A DNA stretch of 64,000 bases from CAZDET01 sp964504335 (GCA_964504335.1 CAZDET010000005.1:83745-147744), one strand, 5' to 3'; counted from the stretch's first letter, positions 52,867 to 63,797 are shown. The notes: generated from the sequence alone by a model not told the origin. Made by a program: numbers and translations.

Positions 52867-53748
52867 ATGAAACCGCTTTCTCTTTCCATCATCCCGCTCT
52901 TCTTGCTGGCCAGCACCCTGTTTTTTACTTCTTGTATTGAAGACGCAATTCCAAAGAAAGTAGCTGCCGTTCGAGCCGCGCCGGGCGATTCTACCTTTGC
53001 CGCTACCGATTCCGCTCAGGCGTATTGGGTAAATAGCTATCTCAATATCACCGCGGAAGATGATGAGCAATCCATAAACATCAGTATTGTCGATTTTGAC
53101 GGCCCGGGCATCTACGAATTCGACAACAGCTCCGAGACGCCCAAGTCGGCGATTCTCGCTTACCAGGCCCACTCGCTGGAGTATCCGTTTATGAGTAATG
53201 AAGTGAGCGGTACTACCGGCTCGATCATCATTCAGGATATCGACACCATCGGTGATGGCTATGTGAATGGCCTGTTTAGCACCTACACGCGGCGGGAATC
53301 CGACGACTCGCTGTTGCTGGTTTCCAGTGGCATCATCGATAGCATTCCCGTAGAGCGCTCGTTGCCACCTGCCGGCGATCAGTACCTGCGCGCTACCATT
53401 GGAGGGGTTCCATTTGAAGCGGGCAGTATTGTGGCCGGCGTTCCCAGCCAGACCGGGCAACTGTCCATTATCGGCTCCAACAATAAAGGTACCAGCGGCC
53501 TGGGGCTGTTCCTACCGAGCACGATCCAGCCGGGCACTTATTCCTTTGATGAGGATTCCGGCATTTCCGCGTTTTTCAGCGAGTCGGTAGCCAAGACATT
53601 CCGGGCTCAGTCGGGTGTAATTTCCATTATTTCCCACGACCAATTTGCCCGGGAAATCAGTGGAACGTTTTCCTTCTCCGTAGAGGACATTAATGGCCAG
53701 GAGGGGGCGATCAGCATTACGAGCGGATCGTTTTTTGCGACTTACTGA
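52867..53748 (+). CDS. Lipoprotein with two tandem DUF6252-like beta domains
   Basis: 293 residues. Signal peptide and lipobox FFTSCIED (Cys23). The mature part seems to be two beta-sandwich units of about 125 residues each: the first around 50-165 (SINISIVDFDGPGIYEFD, then GSIIIQDID and VNGLFSTYT), the second around 175-293 (LRATIGGVPFEAGSI, QLSIIGSNN, PGTYSFDEDSG, GTFSFSVEDING). The second closely follows the DUF6252 layout (a small-molecule- or protein-binding fold of unknown role). No enzymatic motif. Confidence 0.7.
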   Translation: MKPLSLSIIPLFLLASTLFFTSCIEDAIPKKVAAVRAAPGDSTFAATDSAQAYWVNSYLNITAEDDEQSINISIVDFDGPGIYEFDNSSETPKSAILAYQAHSLEYPFMSNEVSGTTGSIIIQDIDTIGDGYVNGLFSTYTRRESDDSLLLVSSGIIDSIPVERSLPPAGDQYLRATIGGVPFEAGSIVAGVPSQTGQLSIIGSNNKGTSGLGLFLPSTIQPGTYSFDEDSGISAFFSESVAKTFRAQSGVISIISHDQFAREISGTFSFSVEDINGQEGAISITSGSFFATY

Positions 53749-53825
53749 TGAGTGTCGGCCATCCGGCGATGGGTTAAGGATATTTCCCCTAATTTTTGGG
53801 AAGTAAATTAACCACCTATCTACGT

Positions 53826-55928
53826 ATGAGAACCATTCTACTCATCCTTGCAATTGCCGTGCTATCTGGAAGCCCACTCGGGGCCCAAACACACCTTCAG
53901 GTAGACAACCCTGCCTGGTGGGGCCTTGATCGGCAAAAAGCCGACCTGGAGTCGGCAGAATTGGTAGTGCGGCCCACTGGGATCTACACGGAAATAGAAT
54001 TGACGCTGGTTATCGGTACTGATGCTCCCATGTATGCTCCCGATACCTGGATAGAGGCCATCATGGATTTGGCGCTGCCGGTGCATAGCATCGTACACGA
54101 TTCTTATCTGCTCATTGAAGACAGCCTCTGCCGGGCCGATATTCTGGATCGCTGGACGGCGGAGGCCACCTACGACGAAATTGTCAATCGTCAGCGAGAC
54201 CCTTCCATTCTGACTAAGGAAGCGGAGGGGCAATTTACCCTTCGGGTGTATCCGTTGCCCGCCGGGTCGACTCGCACGGTCAAAATGCACTACCTCGTGC
54301 CCATTGACTGGCGCAGCCAAACTGCTGCTACCGAACTGCCGATCGAACTCTTCCGATCGGCCGCAGATCCAAATTTTCCGGTTTCCATTCGGGCGGAAAT
54401 CCCTGCTCCCTTCCAAAACCCTCGATTAGGTGAGGATGAGTTGATCACGTTCACACCAATCGGATCAGCGGAAGGATACGATCGGTTCGAGTTGAACACC
54501 ACCGCTGCCGAATTGCGTTACGATCAGCATTTAGTGGTAGATCTCCAGGCAGCCAACCGACTGATGCTGAGCGTATCTCCCGAAGAGCAAGTGTACCAGC
54601 TCGCTTACTATCCGCCCAGCTGGCCGCAGGCCGATCAGCCCGTTGATTTGGTGCTTGCTATCAATTTTCAGGAAGGCTTTTCGAGTAATTTAACCCAACG
54701 CGATCTAATCGATCTGATCAGATGGCAACTCAAGCGGCACCTGGGGCCCACCGATCGTTTCAATATTACCTTCGGATACGGCAAGCAATTATTTGCCGAC
54801 TGGGTGCCGGCCACCGACACCGATATCGATCAGGCAATGGGAAAACTGGGTAGCGAAGTGCTGCACACACCGGAAGCCGATCCACTTAATCCGCTGATTG
54901 CAGCAATCAATTTCGCGCAATTGCAATCGGACCGGGCTCAAATTGCCCTGCTCAACAATGTCGATTATTTCAATGATCCCCGGAGTCAGGGAAGCCTTCT
55001 TACTGCCCTGGGTGCATTGCTGGCAAGCGAGCCGGTCCCCATTCACGGATGGGATTTCCAAAGTGAAAACCTCCCATTCGAATGGCAGCGGGGTGACCTG
55101 CAGCGATCATTTACTATGTACCGCAACCTGACGGTGCTCACCAACGGCTTTTTCGACGGCACCGGCTCTCTGGTCAGTCGATTCGACCGAATGATGCGCC
55201 AGATTCGGCGGTCGGAGGCCGATCTCGAACTATTTGTCCAACCCAACGACGGCTTTGGCTTACAGCAGTACCGCATTAACAATCCCGGCACACACGCCCC
55301 GGCCAATTCCCCATTGATGGTCGTCGGTCAGTTTACGGGCAAGGCCTCCGAGGGCTTTACGATCAATGCCCTGGTGCTGGGCGATTCCGTGCTCACCGAG
55401 CGCTACACTATTGGCCCCGATCAGATACTGTATGCCGATACGATGTTGCGCGAAGTGTGGTACGGCCAAGTGCTCCGGGAAGCGGAGCGGGAAAGCGATC
55501 AGGATTGGGCCATTGCCGATGTGCTCGCCATTTCCAAGCGCGAACGGGTGCTGAGCCTACATACGGCTTTTCTCTGCCTGGAACCGGGATTAGAGCCCTG
55601 TGTGAATTGCCAGGAAGATCAGGTAGTCATTTCGACGGAATCCGTCGAGGCGGAAGCCTTTCAAGTGACCATCAGCCCCAATCCCTTCGCCGATCGGTTA
55701 TCCGTTCAGATCGACTGGAAAGCGGCTCCGGATCGAGCCAGCGTACGTCTGATCAATGCCGTGGGAGCCGTCCTCCAACAACGAACGCTGGATACCCCGG
55801 CGGCCGGCACGACTTCTACGATCGAATGGACGACCGCCGACGGGCTGCCCACCGAAGCCGGAATCTACTGGATCATCATCGAAGCGGATGAGTGGCGGCG
55901 CGCGGTACCGGTTGTACTGCAAAGTTGA
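53826..55928 (+). CDS. VIT-domain protein with degenerate VWA and T9SS type A sorting domain
   Basis: 700 residues from ATG 53826 (MRTILLILAIAV). Signal peptide ending GSPLGAQ. Residues about 35-165 form a VIT (inter-alpha-trypsin) domain with WTAEATYDEIVNRQRDPS and VYPLPAGSTRTVKMHY. The following VWA-like region (about 275-430) has LVLAINFQEGF where DxSxS is expected, so the metal site is lost. The last 80 residues are a T9SS type A sorting domain (VTISPNPFADRLSVQ, then INAVGAVLQQR and GIYWIIIE). Surface or secreted protein; partner unknown. Confidence 0.85.
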   Translation: MRTILLILAIAVLSGSPLGAQTHLQVDNPAWWGLDRQKADLESAELVVRPTGIYTEIELTLVIGTDAPMYAPDTWIEAIMDLALPVHSIVHDSYLLIEDSLCRADILDRWTAEATYDEIVNRQRDPSILTKEAEGQFTLRVYPLPAGSTRTVKMHYLVPIDWRSQTAATELPIELFRSAADPNFPVSIRAEIPAPFQNPRLGEDELITFTPIGSAEGYDRFELNTTAAELRYDQHLVVDLQAANRLMLSVSPEEQVYQLAYYPPSWPQADQPVDLVLAINFQEGFSSNLTQRDLIDLIRWQLKRHLGPTDRFNITFGYGKQLFADWVPATDTDIDQAMGKLGSEVLHTPEADPLNPLIAAINFAQLQSDRAQIALLNNVDYFNDPRSQGSLLTALGALLASEPVPIHGWDFQSENLPFEWQRGDLQRSFTMYRNLTVLTNGFFDGTGSLVSRFDRMMRQIRRSEADLELFVQPNDGFGLQQYRINNPGTHAPANSPLMVVGQFTGKASEGFTINALVLGDSVLTERYTIGPDQILYADTMLREVWYGQVLREAERESDQDWAIADVLAISKRERVLSLHTAFLCLEPGLEPCVNCQEDQVVISTESVEAEAFQVTISPNPFADRLSVQIDWKAAPDRASVRLINAVGAVLQQRTLDTPAAGTTSTIEWTTADGLPTEAGIYWIIIEADEWRRAVPVVLQS

Positions 55929-55974
55929 GCGGTGCAGGGAACTTTGCTCCGAGTAAATTTCCTTTCTACTGGTA

Positions 55975-55993
55975 CTTTGATATCGTATCAAAG
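55975..55993. promoter_or_regulatory. Perfect inverted repeat upstream of aspS
   Basis: CTTTGATA-TCG-TATCAAAG, 8-bp arms, 46 bp after the VIT gene stop and 88 bp before the aspS ATG. No T-tract follows, so an operator or RNA hairpin is as likely as a terminator. Confidence 0.4.
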
Positions 55994-56081
55994 ATCTTTA
56001 CCCAAAGAACTACCGAACCAACGAACGAAAGAGCTAATTTCGCGGCCAGAACGACCATTGGTCCTGCTTAACCCAACTGTT

Positions 56082-57842
56082 ATGTATCGCACCCACCATT
56101 GTGGCGCTCTGCGCCTATCCGATGTCGACCAATCCGTCACCTTGAGCGGATGGGTCCAGTCTTCCCGAAATTTTGGAGCCCTCCTGTTTATCGATTTGCG
56201 CGACCGCTACGGCATTACACAACTCGTATTCGACTCTACCGCCGATAAAGCGCTCTACGAGCAGGCCAGTGAACTGGGCCGCGAATGGGTCATCCGCGTC
56301 GAAGGGCTGGTGCGCGAGCGCTCGAACAAAAACCCCAACCGCGCCACGGGCGACATCGAAATGGACGTCAAGACCCTGCAGGTGCTCAGCGCGGCTAAGA
56401 CGCCGCCTTTCACGATTGAGGCGGAAACGGACGGCGGAGACGACCTGCGCATGCAGTACCGCTATCTCGACCTGCGCCGCCAGCCGGTGCAAGACAATAT
56501 CATCTTCCGCTCAACACTGGCCCTCGAAACGCGTAAGTACCTCGACAGCCAGCACTTCGTAGAGGTGGAAACACCTTTTCTCATCAAGAGTACGCCCGAG
56601 GGGGCGCGCGACTTCGTCGTACCCAGCCGGCTCAATCCCGGTGAATTCTACGCCCTCCCACAGTCGCCGCAAACCTTCAAACAGTTGCTGATGGTATCGG
56701 GCCTCGACCGCTACTTCCAGCTCGTCAAGTGCTTCCGCGACGAAGACCTGCGCGCCGACCGGCAGCCCGAGTTTACGCAGATCGACTGCGAGATGTCGTT
56801 CGTGACGCAGGAGGAAATCCTCCAAACGTTCGAAGGGCTGACCAAGCACCTGTTCAAAGCCACCATTGGGGTAGAACTCCCCGATTTCCAGCGCATGAAT
56901 TACGACGAGGCCATGCAGCGCTACGGCTCCGACAAGCCCGACCTACGCATTGGCATGCCGCTCGTCGACCTGAATGAGGTGGCGCAAGGAAAGGGCTTCA
57001 AGGTATTCGACAGCGCAGAGCTGGTCGTCGGCATTTGCGTATCCGGCAAGGCTGACATGACCCGCAAGGAAATCGATAGCCTCACCGAGTGGGTAAAGCG
57101 CCCGCAAATCGGCGCGAAGGGCTTGGTGTACGTCAAGTGCAATGACGACGGCACGTTCAAATCCTCCGTCGACAAGTTCTACGACGAGGAGGACCTCGCC
57201 GCCTGGGCCGGTGCCCTCGACGCCGAGGCCGGCGACCTGCTGCTCGTACTGAGTGGCGACGACGAGAAGACCCGCAAGCAGCTGGGAGCCCTGCGGCTGG
57301 AAGTAGGCCACCGCCTCGGGTTGTTCCCCGAAAACACTTTCAAACCACTGTGGGTCGTCGACTTTCCGCTGCTGGAATGGGATGAGGAGGCCGAGCGCTT
57401 CTTCGCCATGCACCACCCTTTCACCTCGCCCAAGCAGGAGGACATTCCCCGCATGCTCGACGGCGACCACGAGACGATGAAAAGCCTGCGTGCCGATGCT
57501 TACGACCTGGTCATTAACGGCTCGGAGATCGGCGGTGGTTCCATCCGGATTTACGATCGCGCCCTGCAGGCCAAGAACTTCAAGCTGCTTGGCTTCACAC
57601 CCGAGGAAGCGGAAGCGCAGTTTGGCTTTCTCCTGCGCGCCTTCGAATACGGAGCCCCGCCCCACGGAGGCATCGCCTTCGGCTTCGACCGCCTCTGCGC
57701 CGTGATGAACGGCCAGGCTTCCATCCGCGATTTCATCGCCTTTCCCAAAAACAACCAGGGCCGCGACGTGATGATTGATGCGCCCTCGCCGGTGGCGAAG
57801 GAGCAGTTGGAAGAGCTGAAGTTGGAGGTGACGGAGGAGTGA
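56082..57842 (+). CDS. aspS: Aspartate--tRNA ligase
   Basis: 586 residues from ATG 56082 (MYRTHHCGALRLSD), the normal bacterial length; the frame is open upstream to 55932 but that segment is not AspRS-like. OB-fold anticodon domain first (GWVQSSRNFGALLFIDLRD), then class II motifs: QSPQTFKQLLMVSG, CFRDEDLRADRQPEFTQID, the inserted GAD domain (about 300-420) and GGIAFGFDRLCA at the end. Charges tRNA-Asp (possibly also tRNA-Asn). Followed directly by a GAGGTGGT tandem repeat. Confidence 0.96.
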   Translation: MYRTHHCGALRLSDVDQSVTLSGWVQSSRNFGALLFIDLRDRYGITQLVFDSTADKALYEQASELGREWVIRVEGLVRERSNKNPNRATGDIEMDVKTLQVLSAAKTPPFTIEAETDGGDDLRMQYRYLDLRRQPVQDNIIFRSTLALETRKYLDSQHFVEVETPFLIKSTPEGARDFVVPSRLNPGEFYALPQSPQTFKQLLMVSGLDRYFQLVKCFRDEDLRADRQPEFTQIDCEMSFVTQEEILQTFEGLTKHLFKATIGVELPDFQRMNYDEAMQRYGSDKPDLRIGMPLVDLNEVAQGKGFKVFDSAELVVGICVSGKADMTRKEIDSLTEWVKRPQIGAKGLVYVKCNDDGTFKSSVDKFYDEEDLAAWAGALDAEAGDLLLVLSGDDEKTRKQLGALRLEVGHRLGLFPENTFKPLWVVDFPLLEWDEEAERFFAMHHPFTSPKQEDIPRMLDGDHETMKSLRADAYDLVINGSEIGGGSIRIYDRALQAKNFKLLGFTPEEAEAQFGFLLRAFEYGAPPHGGIAFGFDRLCAVMNGQASIRDFIAFPKNNQGRDVMIDAPSPVAKEQLEELKLEVTEE

Positions 57843-57868
57843 CGAGGTGGTGAGGTGGTGAGGTCGTA
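57843..57868 (+). repeat. GAGGTGGT tandem repeat directly after the aspS stop
   Basis: CGAGGTGGT-GAGGTGGT-GAGGT, period 8, begins with the base after TGA. Shares the 13-mer GTGAGGTGGTGAG with the sequence after the rmlA stop (23527-23575) and resembles 20898-20940. Confidence 0.6.
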
Positions 57869-58009
57869 GTTCTTTGATGGCCTCGCTGGTTTGCTTGGTA
57901 ATGCTTTAATCGATAAAGGCGTTACCCAACGGGCAACACATTAATGATTTAACGTGAGGCATGAGTGCAAACGACTGAAAGCCAATAGTTAATGAGCGAA
58001 ATTTTAAGT

Positions 58010-58088
58010 GTTTATGCGTTTAGTACAAGGCAGCTAGCTGCCTTGTTATTGACAAATGCTATTGCATTAAACGTCTCAACGCATAAAC
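58010..58088. ncRNA. Nested inverted repeat able to form a three-way junction (candidate structured RNA or DNA element)
   Basis: Outer stem: GTTTATGCGTT (58010-58020) pairs perfectly with AACGCATAAAC (58078-58088). Inside lie a perfect 20-bp palindrome CAAGGCAGCTAGCTGCCTTG (58026-58045) and a small hairpin AATGC-TATT-GCATT (58055-58068). The junction strands are 5, 9 and 9 nt. The size of 79 bp is similar to a small RNA, but no promoter was identified, so a DNA-level role (recombination, protein binding) is equally open. Confidence 0.4.
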
Positions 58089-58219
58089 GTAAGTCATACT
58101 TGGAGTTGATTTAATTATTTTTTGGGGTCGGAAATTCCGGCTATTCCGCAAGTCAGGTAATAGGTGATTACGGCATACCTCAACCTCCCGGCTGCTGTGC
58201 CGATTGCCGGGCTGGGCGG

Positions 58220-58340
58220 GCCGCACACCATGTGGGTGGGTATTTAAAAAATAGCCCGCCCACCAAACCTGCCTGCCTGAAGGGCTGCAGGTAGCCCGAG
58301 CGTGCCTCCTGCACGCGACTACCAGCAATGTGTACGGCCG
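58220..58340 (-). repeat. Structured repeat core, copy B (inverted, 121 bp)
   Basis: Reverse complement aligns to 19590-19710 from CGGCCGT to the end CATGGTGTGCGGC with the same total length. Hairpin 1 keeps the stem GCGTGC/GCACGC with a changed loop (AGGAG) and an outer GGTAG/CTACC pairing; hairpin 2 keeps CCCACC against GGTGGG around an AT-rich loop. Unlike copies A and C, the homology stops at the core: the promoter-bearing upstream part is missing. Confidence 0.72.
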
Positions 58341-58681
58341 TAGTAAAATAATGTAACTATAGAATTGGAGTGGAAAGCTGCCCCTAGAACAGCTTTAAAT
58401 GAGAATTGGAATCTTAATATCGGCTTTTTAAGCAAAGAAGTCAAGCCTCTACCCTTTCGAAGGCCGCTTTTCTGAATAAATAGCCCTATCAACTGGGAAA
58501 AGCCCCCGTCGCCAGGTAGCTACTGAAAACCCGACCAATGGCATTACATTATGAAGGGCTCGATTTGCCTTGGGGGCCTGGTACACACTCCAAACTGCAA
58601 GTCTCACGGGCTTGCACTTCCCGCATTAACCAGTATATTTCGACACCACTATTTTCACACGCACACTCACACCCCTTTTCC

Positions 58682-61447
58682 ATGGTACGAATTAGTCTTT
58701 CTCTCGTGATGTCGATTTGCCTACTGCCTATCCTGCTGCCGGCGCAGCAGCAGTTGGAAATCGAAGATTTTGCCATCTGGAATCAAATTGAAAACGAACA
58801 ACTGAGCAACGACGGGCGCTGGGTTACCTACGTCTTGGAGCCGGACAACGGCGATCCGACCGTCGTCCTCTACGACACCGAGCAAGCCCGCGAATGGCGC
58901 TTCGAGCGGGCCGACAAGCCTCAATTCAACGCGGAAAGCAGCCATCTGGTGTTCATGGCGCATCCGGCCAAGGATAGCCTGCGGGAAATGCGGCGGCGGA
59001 AGGTCAAAAAGGATAGCCTGCCGGGCGATACGTTAGCCATTCTGCCGCTCGGGGAAGCGCAGCCGTTGCTGCTACCCAATGTGAAGAGCTATCAATTGCC
59101 GAAAAAGTGGGGCAATTGGCTGGCCTACGGCATGAAAACGCCTTTGCCGGATAGCCTCTCCAAAGGCCTCGATAAAAAAGCCTACCGCCTGGTCTTCCGG
59201 GAATTAGCGACCGGGGATACCCTCTTTCTCGAAGGCGTGAAGCAGTTCACGCACGCCGAGGAAGGACCAGCCTTCCTGGCTACGGTTTCGGCGCCGGATT
59301 CGATTCAGGCACCGGGGGTGTATTATTTTGATGCGGAGCAGGCGGCCATTCGCCTCTTACTGCAAGGCAAGGGCACCTACGAGGAGCTGGCCCTCAGCCG
59401 CAACGGCAGCAAAGCAGCCTTCCTTGCCGATCGGGATACCACCGAGGAGCGCATCCGTCCGTTCGAATTATATACCTGGCAAACCAACCAGGACAGCGCC
59501 CAGCGCCTGCACCAAAACCGCGAAGACTGGATGCCCGACGGCTGGCGACTGAGCGAAAACGGCAACCTCCGTTTCTCCCACAACGAAGAACGCCTCTTCT
59601 TCGGCATCGCCCCCGACCCCATCCTGCAGGACACTTCGCTGCTCGACGAAGAGATCGTGCAAGTAGAAGTCTGGGCCACCGCCGACGAGCGCTTCTACAC
59701 CCGCGAAGAAAATCAATTGAACCAAGACCGCAAGCGGACCTACCTGACTATGTACGACTGGTCGAACGGCCGAACGCAGCAACTGGCAACCCTCGATCAA
59801 CCGCGCGTCGAAGTGGCGGATCGTGGCGACGGCCGCTTCGCCATGACCTACGACGAGCAAGCCTACCTCTACCGCCGCAGCTACGAAGGCTCTCCGACCT
59901 ACCGGGATATCTACCTCATCGATTTGCAAACCGGCGACCGTACCCTGGTTACGGAGGCCGTACGGGCCTACCCCGAGTGGTCGCCCGGTGGGAAGTACCT
60001 CCTGTGGTTCAACCGCCTGGATACCGCTTATTACAGCTATTCGGTAGCCGATCGCCAGGTGCGGCAGTTGACCAATAGCACAATCGGTACCTTCTACTAC
60101 GAACTACACGACCAACCCTCGCTGCCCGGCTCCTACAGCGAAGCCGGCTGGATGGAAGACGATGCACACGTGCTAATCTACGATCGCTACGATTGGTGGA
60201 AGGTTGATCCTTCTAAGGAATTGCAAGCGGAAAAGATGACCAACCTGCGCTCCGATCGCCGGCAGGCTCGCTACATCCGGCTCGATCCCGAAAAGCGCTT
60301 CTTCGAAGCGAACGAGCAGGTGCTGGTCTACCTCTTCGACGAAGGGAGCCGCCATTCCGGATACGGCTATCTCGACTTGAGCAACGGCACCATCAACACC
60401 CTACAATCCGGGCCCTTCCTGTTCAGCCGTGGGGTGGCCAAGGCGAAGGATGCAGATGCCTACCTATTCACCAAAGAAGACTTCACCCTTTTCCCGGACC
60501 TCCTTTACACCAATGATCTATCGGCAGGAAGCACCATCAGCCAAGCCAACCCCCAGCAGCAAGACTACGCCTGGGGTACCGCCGAACTGGTCTCCTGGAC
60601 GAGCCTCGACGGCCAGCAGTTGGAAGGCATTCTGGTTAAGCCCGACGGCTTCGACCCGGCCAAGAAATACCCGATGATCGTCAACTTCTACGAGCGCTCC
60701 TCCAATGGCCTTTACCGCCACCGGGCACCCTACGCCCACCGCTCGACGATCAACTACGCCTACTACGTCAGCCGCGGCTATGTCATTTTCAACCCCGACG
60801 TCCCCTACCGCGTCGGCTACCCCGGCGAGAGCGCCTACAACGCGGTGATGAGCGGCGTGACGGCCCTCATGAACCAGGGCTTTGTCGATGAAGCCCGCAT
60901 TGGTGTACAGGGCCACAGTTGGGGCGGCTACCAGATCGCCCAACTCGTCACCGAAACCGACCTCTTCGCCTGCGCCGAGAGCGGTGCGCCGGTAGTCAAC
61001 ATGATTTCCGCCTACGGCGGCATCCGCTGGGGATCGGGCCTGAGCCGCCAGTTTCAGTACGAGCAAACCCAGAGCCGCATCGGCGGCACCCCCTGGGAAT
61101 ATCCGATGCGCTACATCGAAAATTCGCCCATCTTCTTCGTCGACAAGATCAACACGCCCGTCCTGATCATGCACAACGACAACGACGGGGCCGTACCCTG
61201 GTACCAGGGCATCGAATTTTTCGCCGCGCTGCGCCGCCTCGGCAAGCCCGCCTGGATGCTCAACTACAACGACGAGCCCCACTGGCCGCTCAAGTACCAA
61301 AACCGCGTCGATTTCCAACGCCGCATGAGCCAGTTTTTCGACCACTACCTGATGGATGGCCCCAAGCCGCAGTGGATGGAGAAAGGGGTGGCTCCGTTGG
61401 AGAAGGGAATTCGGCAGGGGTACGAGCCTGCTACCTCAAGGGAGTAA
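58682..61447 (+). CDS. S9-family (prolyl oligopeptidase-type) serine peptidase
   Basis: 921 residues from ATG 58682 (MVRISLSLVMSIC), which gives a clean signal peptide ending LLPAQQ; the open frame to 58538 is unlikely to be translated. N-terminal beta-propeller (about 40-640) and C-terminal alpha/beta-hydrolase domain with nucleophile GHSWGGYQ (Ser746), acid HNDNDGAVPW (about Asp835) and EPHWPL (about His867). Long for the family, close to the periplasmic S9 peptidases of Bacteroidota that degrade peptides. Converges on the aldehyde dehydrogenase gene. Confidence 0.92.
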   Translation: MVRISLSLVMSICLLPILLPAQQQLEIEDFAIWNQIENEQLSNDGRWVTYVLEPDNGDPTVVLYDTEQAREWRFERADKPQFNAESSHLVFMAHPAKDSLREMRRRKVKKDSLPGDTLAILPLGEAQPLLLPNVKSYQLPKKWGNWLAYGMKTPLPDSLSKGLDKKAYRLVFRELATGDTLFLEGVKQFTHAEEGPAFLATVSAPDSIQAPGVYYFDAEQAAIRLLLQGKGTYEELALSRNGSKAAFLADRDTTEERIRPFELYTWQTNQDSAQRLHQNREDWMPDGWRLSENGNLRFSHNEERLFFGIAPDPILQDTSLLDEEIVQVEVWATADERFYTREENQLNQDRKRTYLTMYDWSNGRTQQLATLDQPRVEVADRGDGRFAMTYDEQAYLYRRSYEGSPTYRDIYLIDLQTGDRTLVTEAVRAYPEWSPGGKYLLWFNRLDTAYYSYSVADRQVRQLTNSTIGTFYYELHDQPSLPGSYSEAGWMEDDAHVLIYDRYDWWKVDPSKELQAEKMTNLRSDRRQARYIRLDPEKRFFEANEQVLVYLFDEGSRHSGYGYLDLSNGTINTLQSGPFLFSRGVAKAKDADAYLFTKEDFTLFPDLLYTNDLSAGSTISQANPQQQDYAWGTAELVSWTSLDGQQLEGILVKPDGFDPAKKYPMIVNFYERSSNGLYRHRAPYAHRSTINYAYYVSRGYVIFNPDVPYRVGYPGESAYNAVMSGVTALMNQGFVDEARIGVQGHSWGGYQIAQLVTETDLFACAESGAPVVNMISAYGGIRWGSGLSRQFQYEQTQSRIGGTPWEYPMRYIENSPIFFVDKINTPVLIMHNDNDGAVPWYQGIEFFAALRRLGKPAWMLNYNDEPHWPLKYQNRVDFQRRMSQFFDHYLMDGPKPQWMEKGVAPLEKGIRQGYEPATSRE

Positions 61448-61510
61448 GTGGTTAAAGTATTAACAAGTTGTCGCTAGACAACGCCTTAAAGCATTGAAAA
61501 TTAAGTTCGA

Positions 61511-63037
<1,527 letters not shown>

Positions 63038-63123
63038 ATTTATCGTTTATGGTTTATTATTGATGGTTTATGGCTCTAGAGCGCAAGCATAATCAATAAA
63101 CCGTAAACCAGAAACAATAACCG

Positions 63124-63732
63124 TCAATCAAATAAACGCCCCTGTTCGGTTTCCGGCAGCAGGCGAAACGATCGCCGGTGGTGCACGCTCGCTCCGTGCT
63201 GCGCAATCGCCTGCCGGTGCCCGACGGTCGGGTAGCCCTTGTTGCGGTCCCAGCCGTAATGGGGCGTATGTTGGTGCAACCGCCGCATGTGCGCATCGCG
63301 GTAGGTCTTCGCCAGGATGCCCGCGGCGGCGATGGAGGCGTATTTGCCATCTCCCTTCACGATGCATTGGTAGGGCAACTCCCCGTACGGCAAAAAGCGA
63401 TTCCCATCGATGAGCAACTGCTCGGGTCGCACCGCCAATTGCGCAATGGCCCGGTGCATGGCCGTGAAGGAGGCCCGCAGGATGTTGAGTTCGTCGATTT
63501 CGGCGGGCTCCAGGTAGGCCACTGCCCAGGCCACGGCTCGTTCTTCCACGATTTGCCGGGCTTCCTCCCGCTGCGCCTCCGTCAATTGCTTGCTATCGTT
63601 GATGAGCGGATGATTTAGCTCTCTCGGCCAGATCACCGCCGCCGCGTAGACCGGGCCGGCCAGGCAGCCGCGGCCGGCTTCGTCGCAGCCGGCTTCGAGG
63701 CGGTCGGAGTCGAGATAGGGAAGAAGGGACAT
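63124..63732 (-). CDS. rnhB: Ribonuclease HII
   Basis: 202 residues, normal size. Removes ribonucleotides and RNA primers from RNA-DNA hybrids. The active-site acidic residues lie in AGCDEAGRGCLAGPV (Asp17, Glu18), LLIDGNRF and the later AHMRRLH segment; the substrate-recognition block GDGKYASIAAAGILAK is present. Start ATG 63732. Repeat copy C with its promoter lies upstream, on the opposite strand, from 63798 on. Confidence 0.94.
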   Translation of the reverse strand: MSLLPYLDSDRLEAGCDEAGRGCLAGPVYAAAVIWPRELNHPLINDSKQLTEAQREEARQIVEERAVAWAVAYLEPAEIDELNILRASFTAMHRAIAQLAVRPEQLLIDGNRFLPYGELPYQCIVKGDGKYASIAAAGILAKTYRDAHMRRLHQHTPHYGWDRNKGYPTVGHRQAIAQHGASVHHRRSFRLLPETEQGRLFD

Positions 63733-63797
63733 GGGACGAAGGTAGGGAATTTCACCCTGGACGCAAGCAGGGTCTCGTTAGGATAGGGCAAACACAC

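Larger units (their letters stand above)
57843..58681. other. Gene-free stretch of 839 bp between aspS and an S9 peptidase
   Basis: Longest gap in the window. Contents in order: the stop-proximal tandem repeat, about 140 bp without recognisable features, the nested palindrome at 58010-58088, repeat copy B (58220-58340, inverted), an inverted repeat AAAGCTG-9 nt-CAGCTTT (58374-58396), and 280 bp of leader before the S9 peptidase ATG. No coding region is convincing. Confidence 0.7.

Noticed and set aside
55932..56081. 50-residue N-terminal extension of AspRS
   Set aside because: Contains the palindrome region and no AspRS similarity; ATG 56082 gives the family N-terminus.
58010..58088. Integron attC site
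   Set aside because: Size and inverted repeats are suggestive, but the core sites do not fit RYYYAAC and GTTRRRY, and no integrase or cassette array is present.
58538..58681. 48-residue N-terminal extension of the S9 peptidase
   Set aside because: The signal peptide begins at ATG 58682; an extension would bury it.
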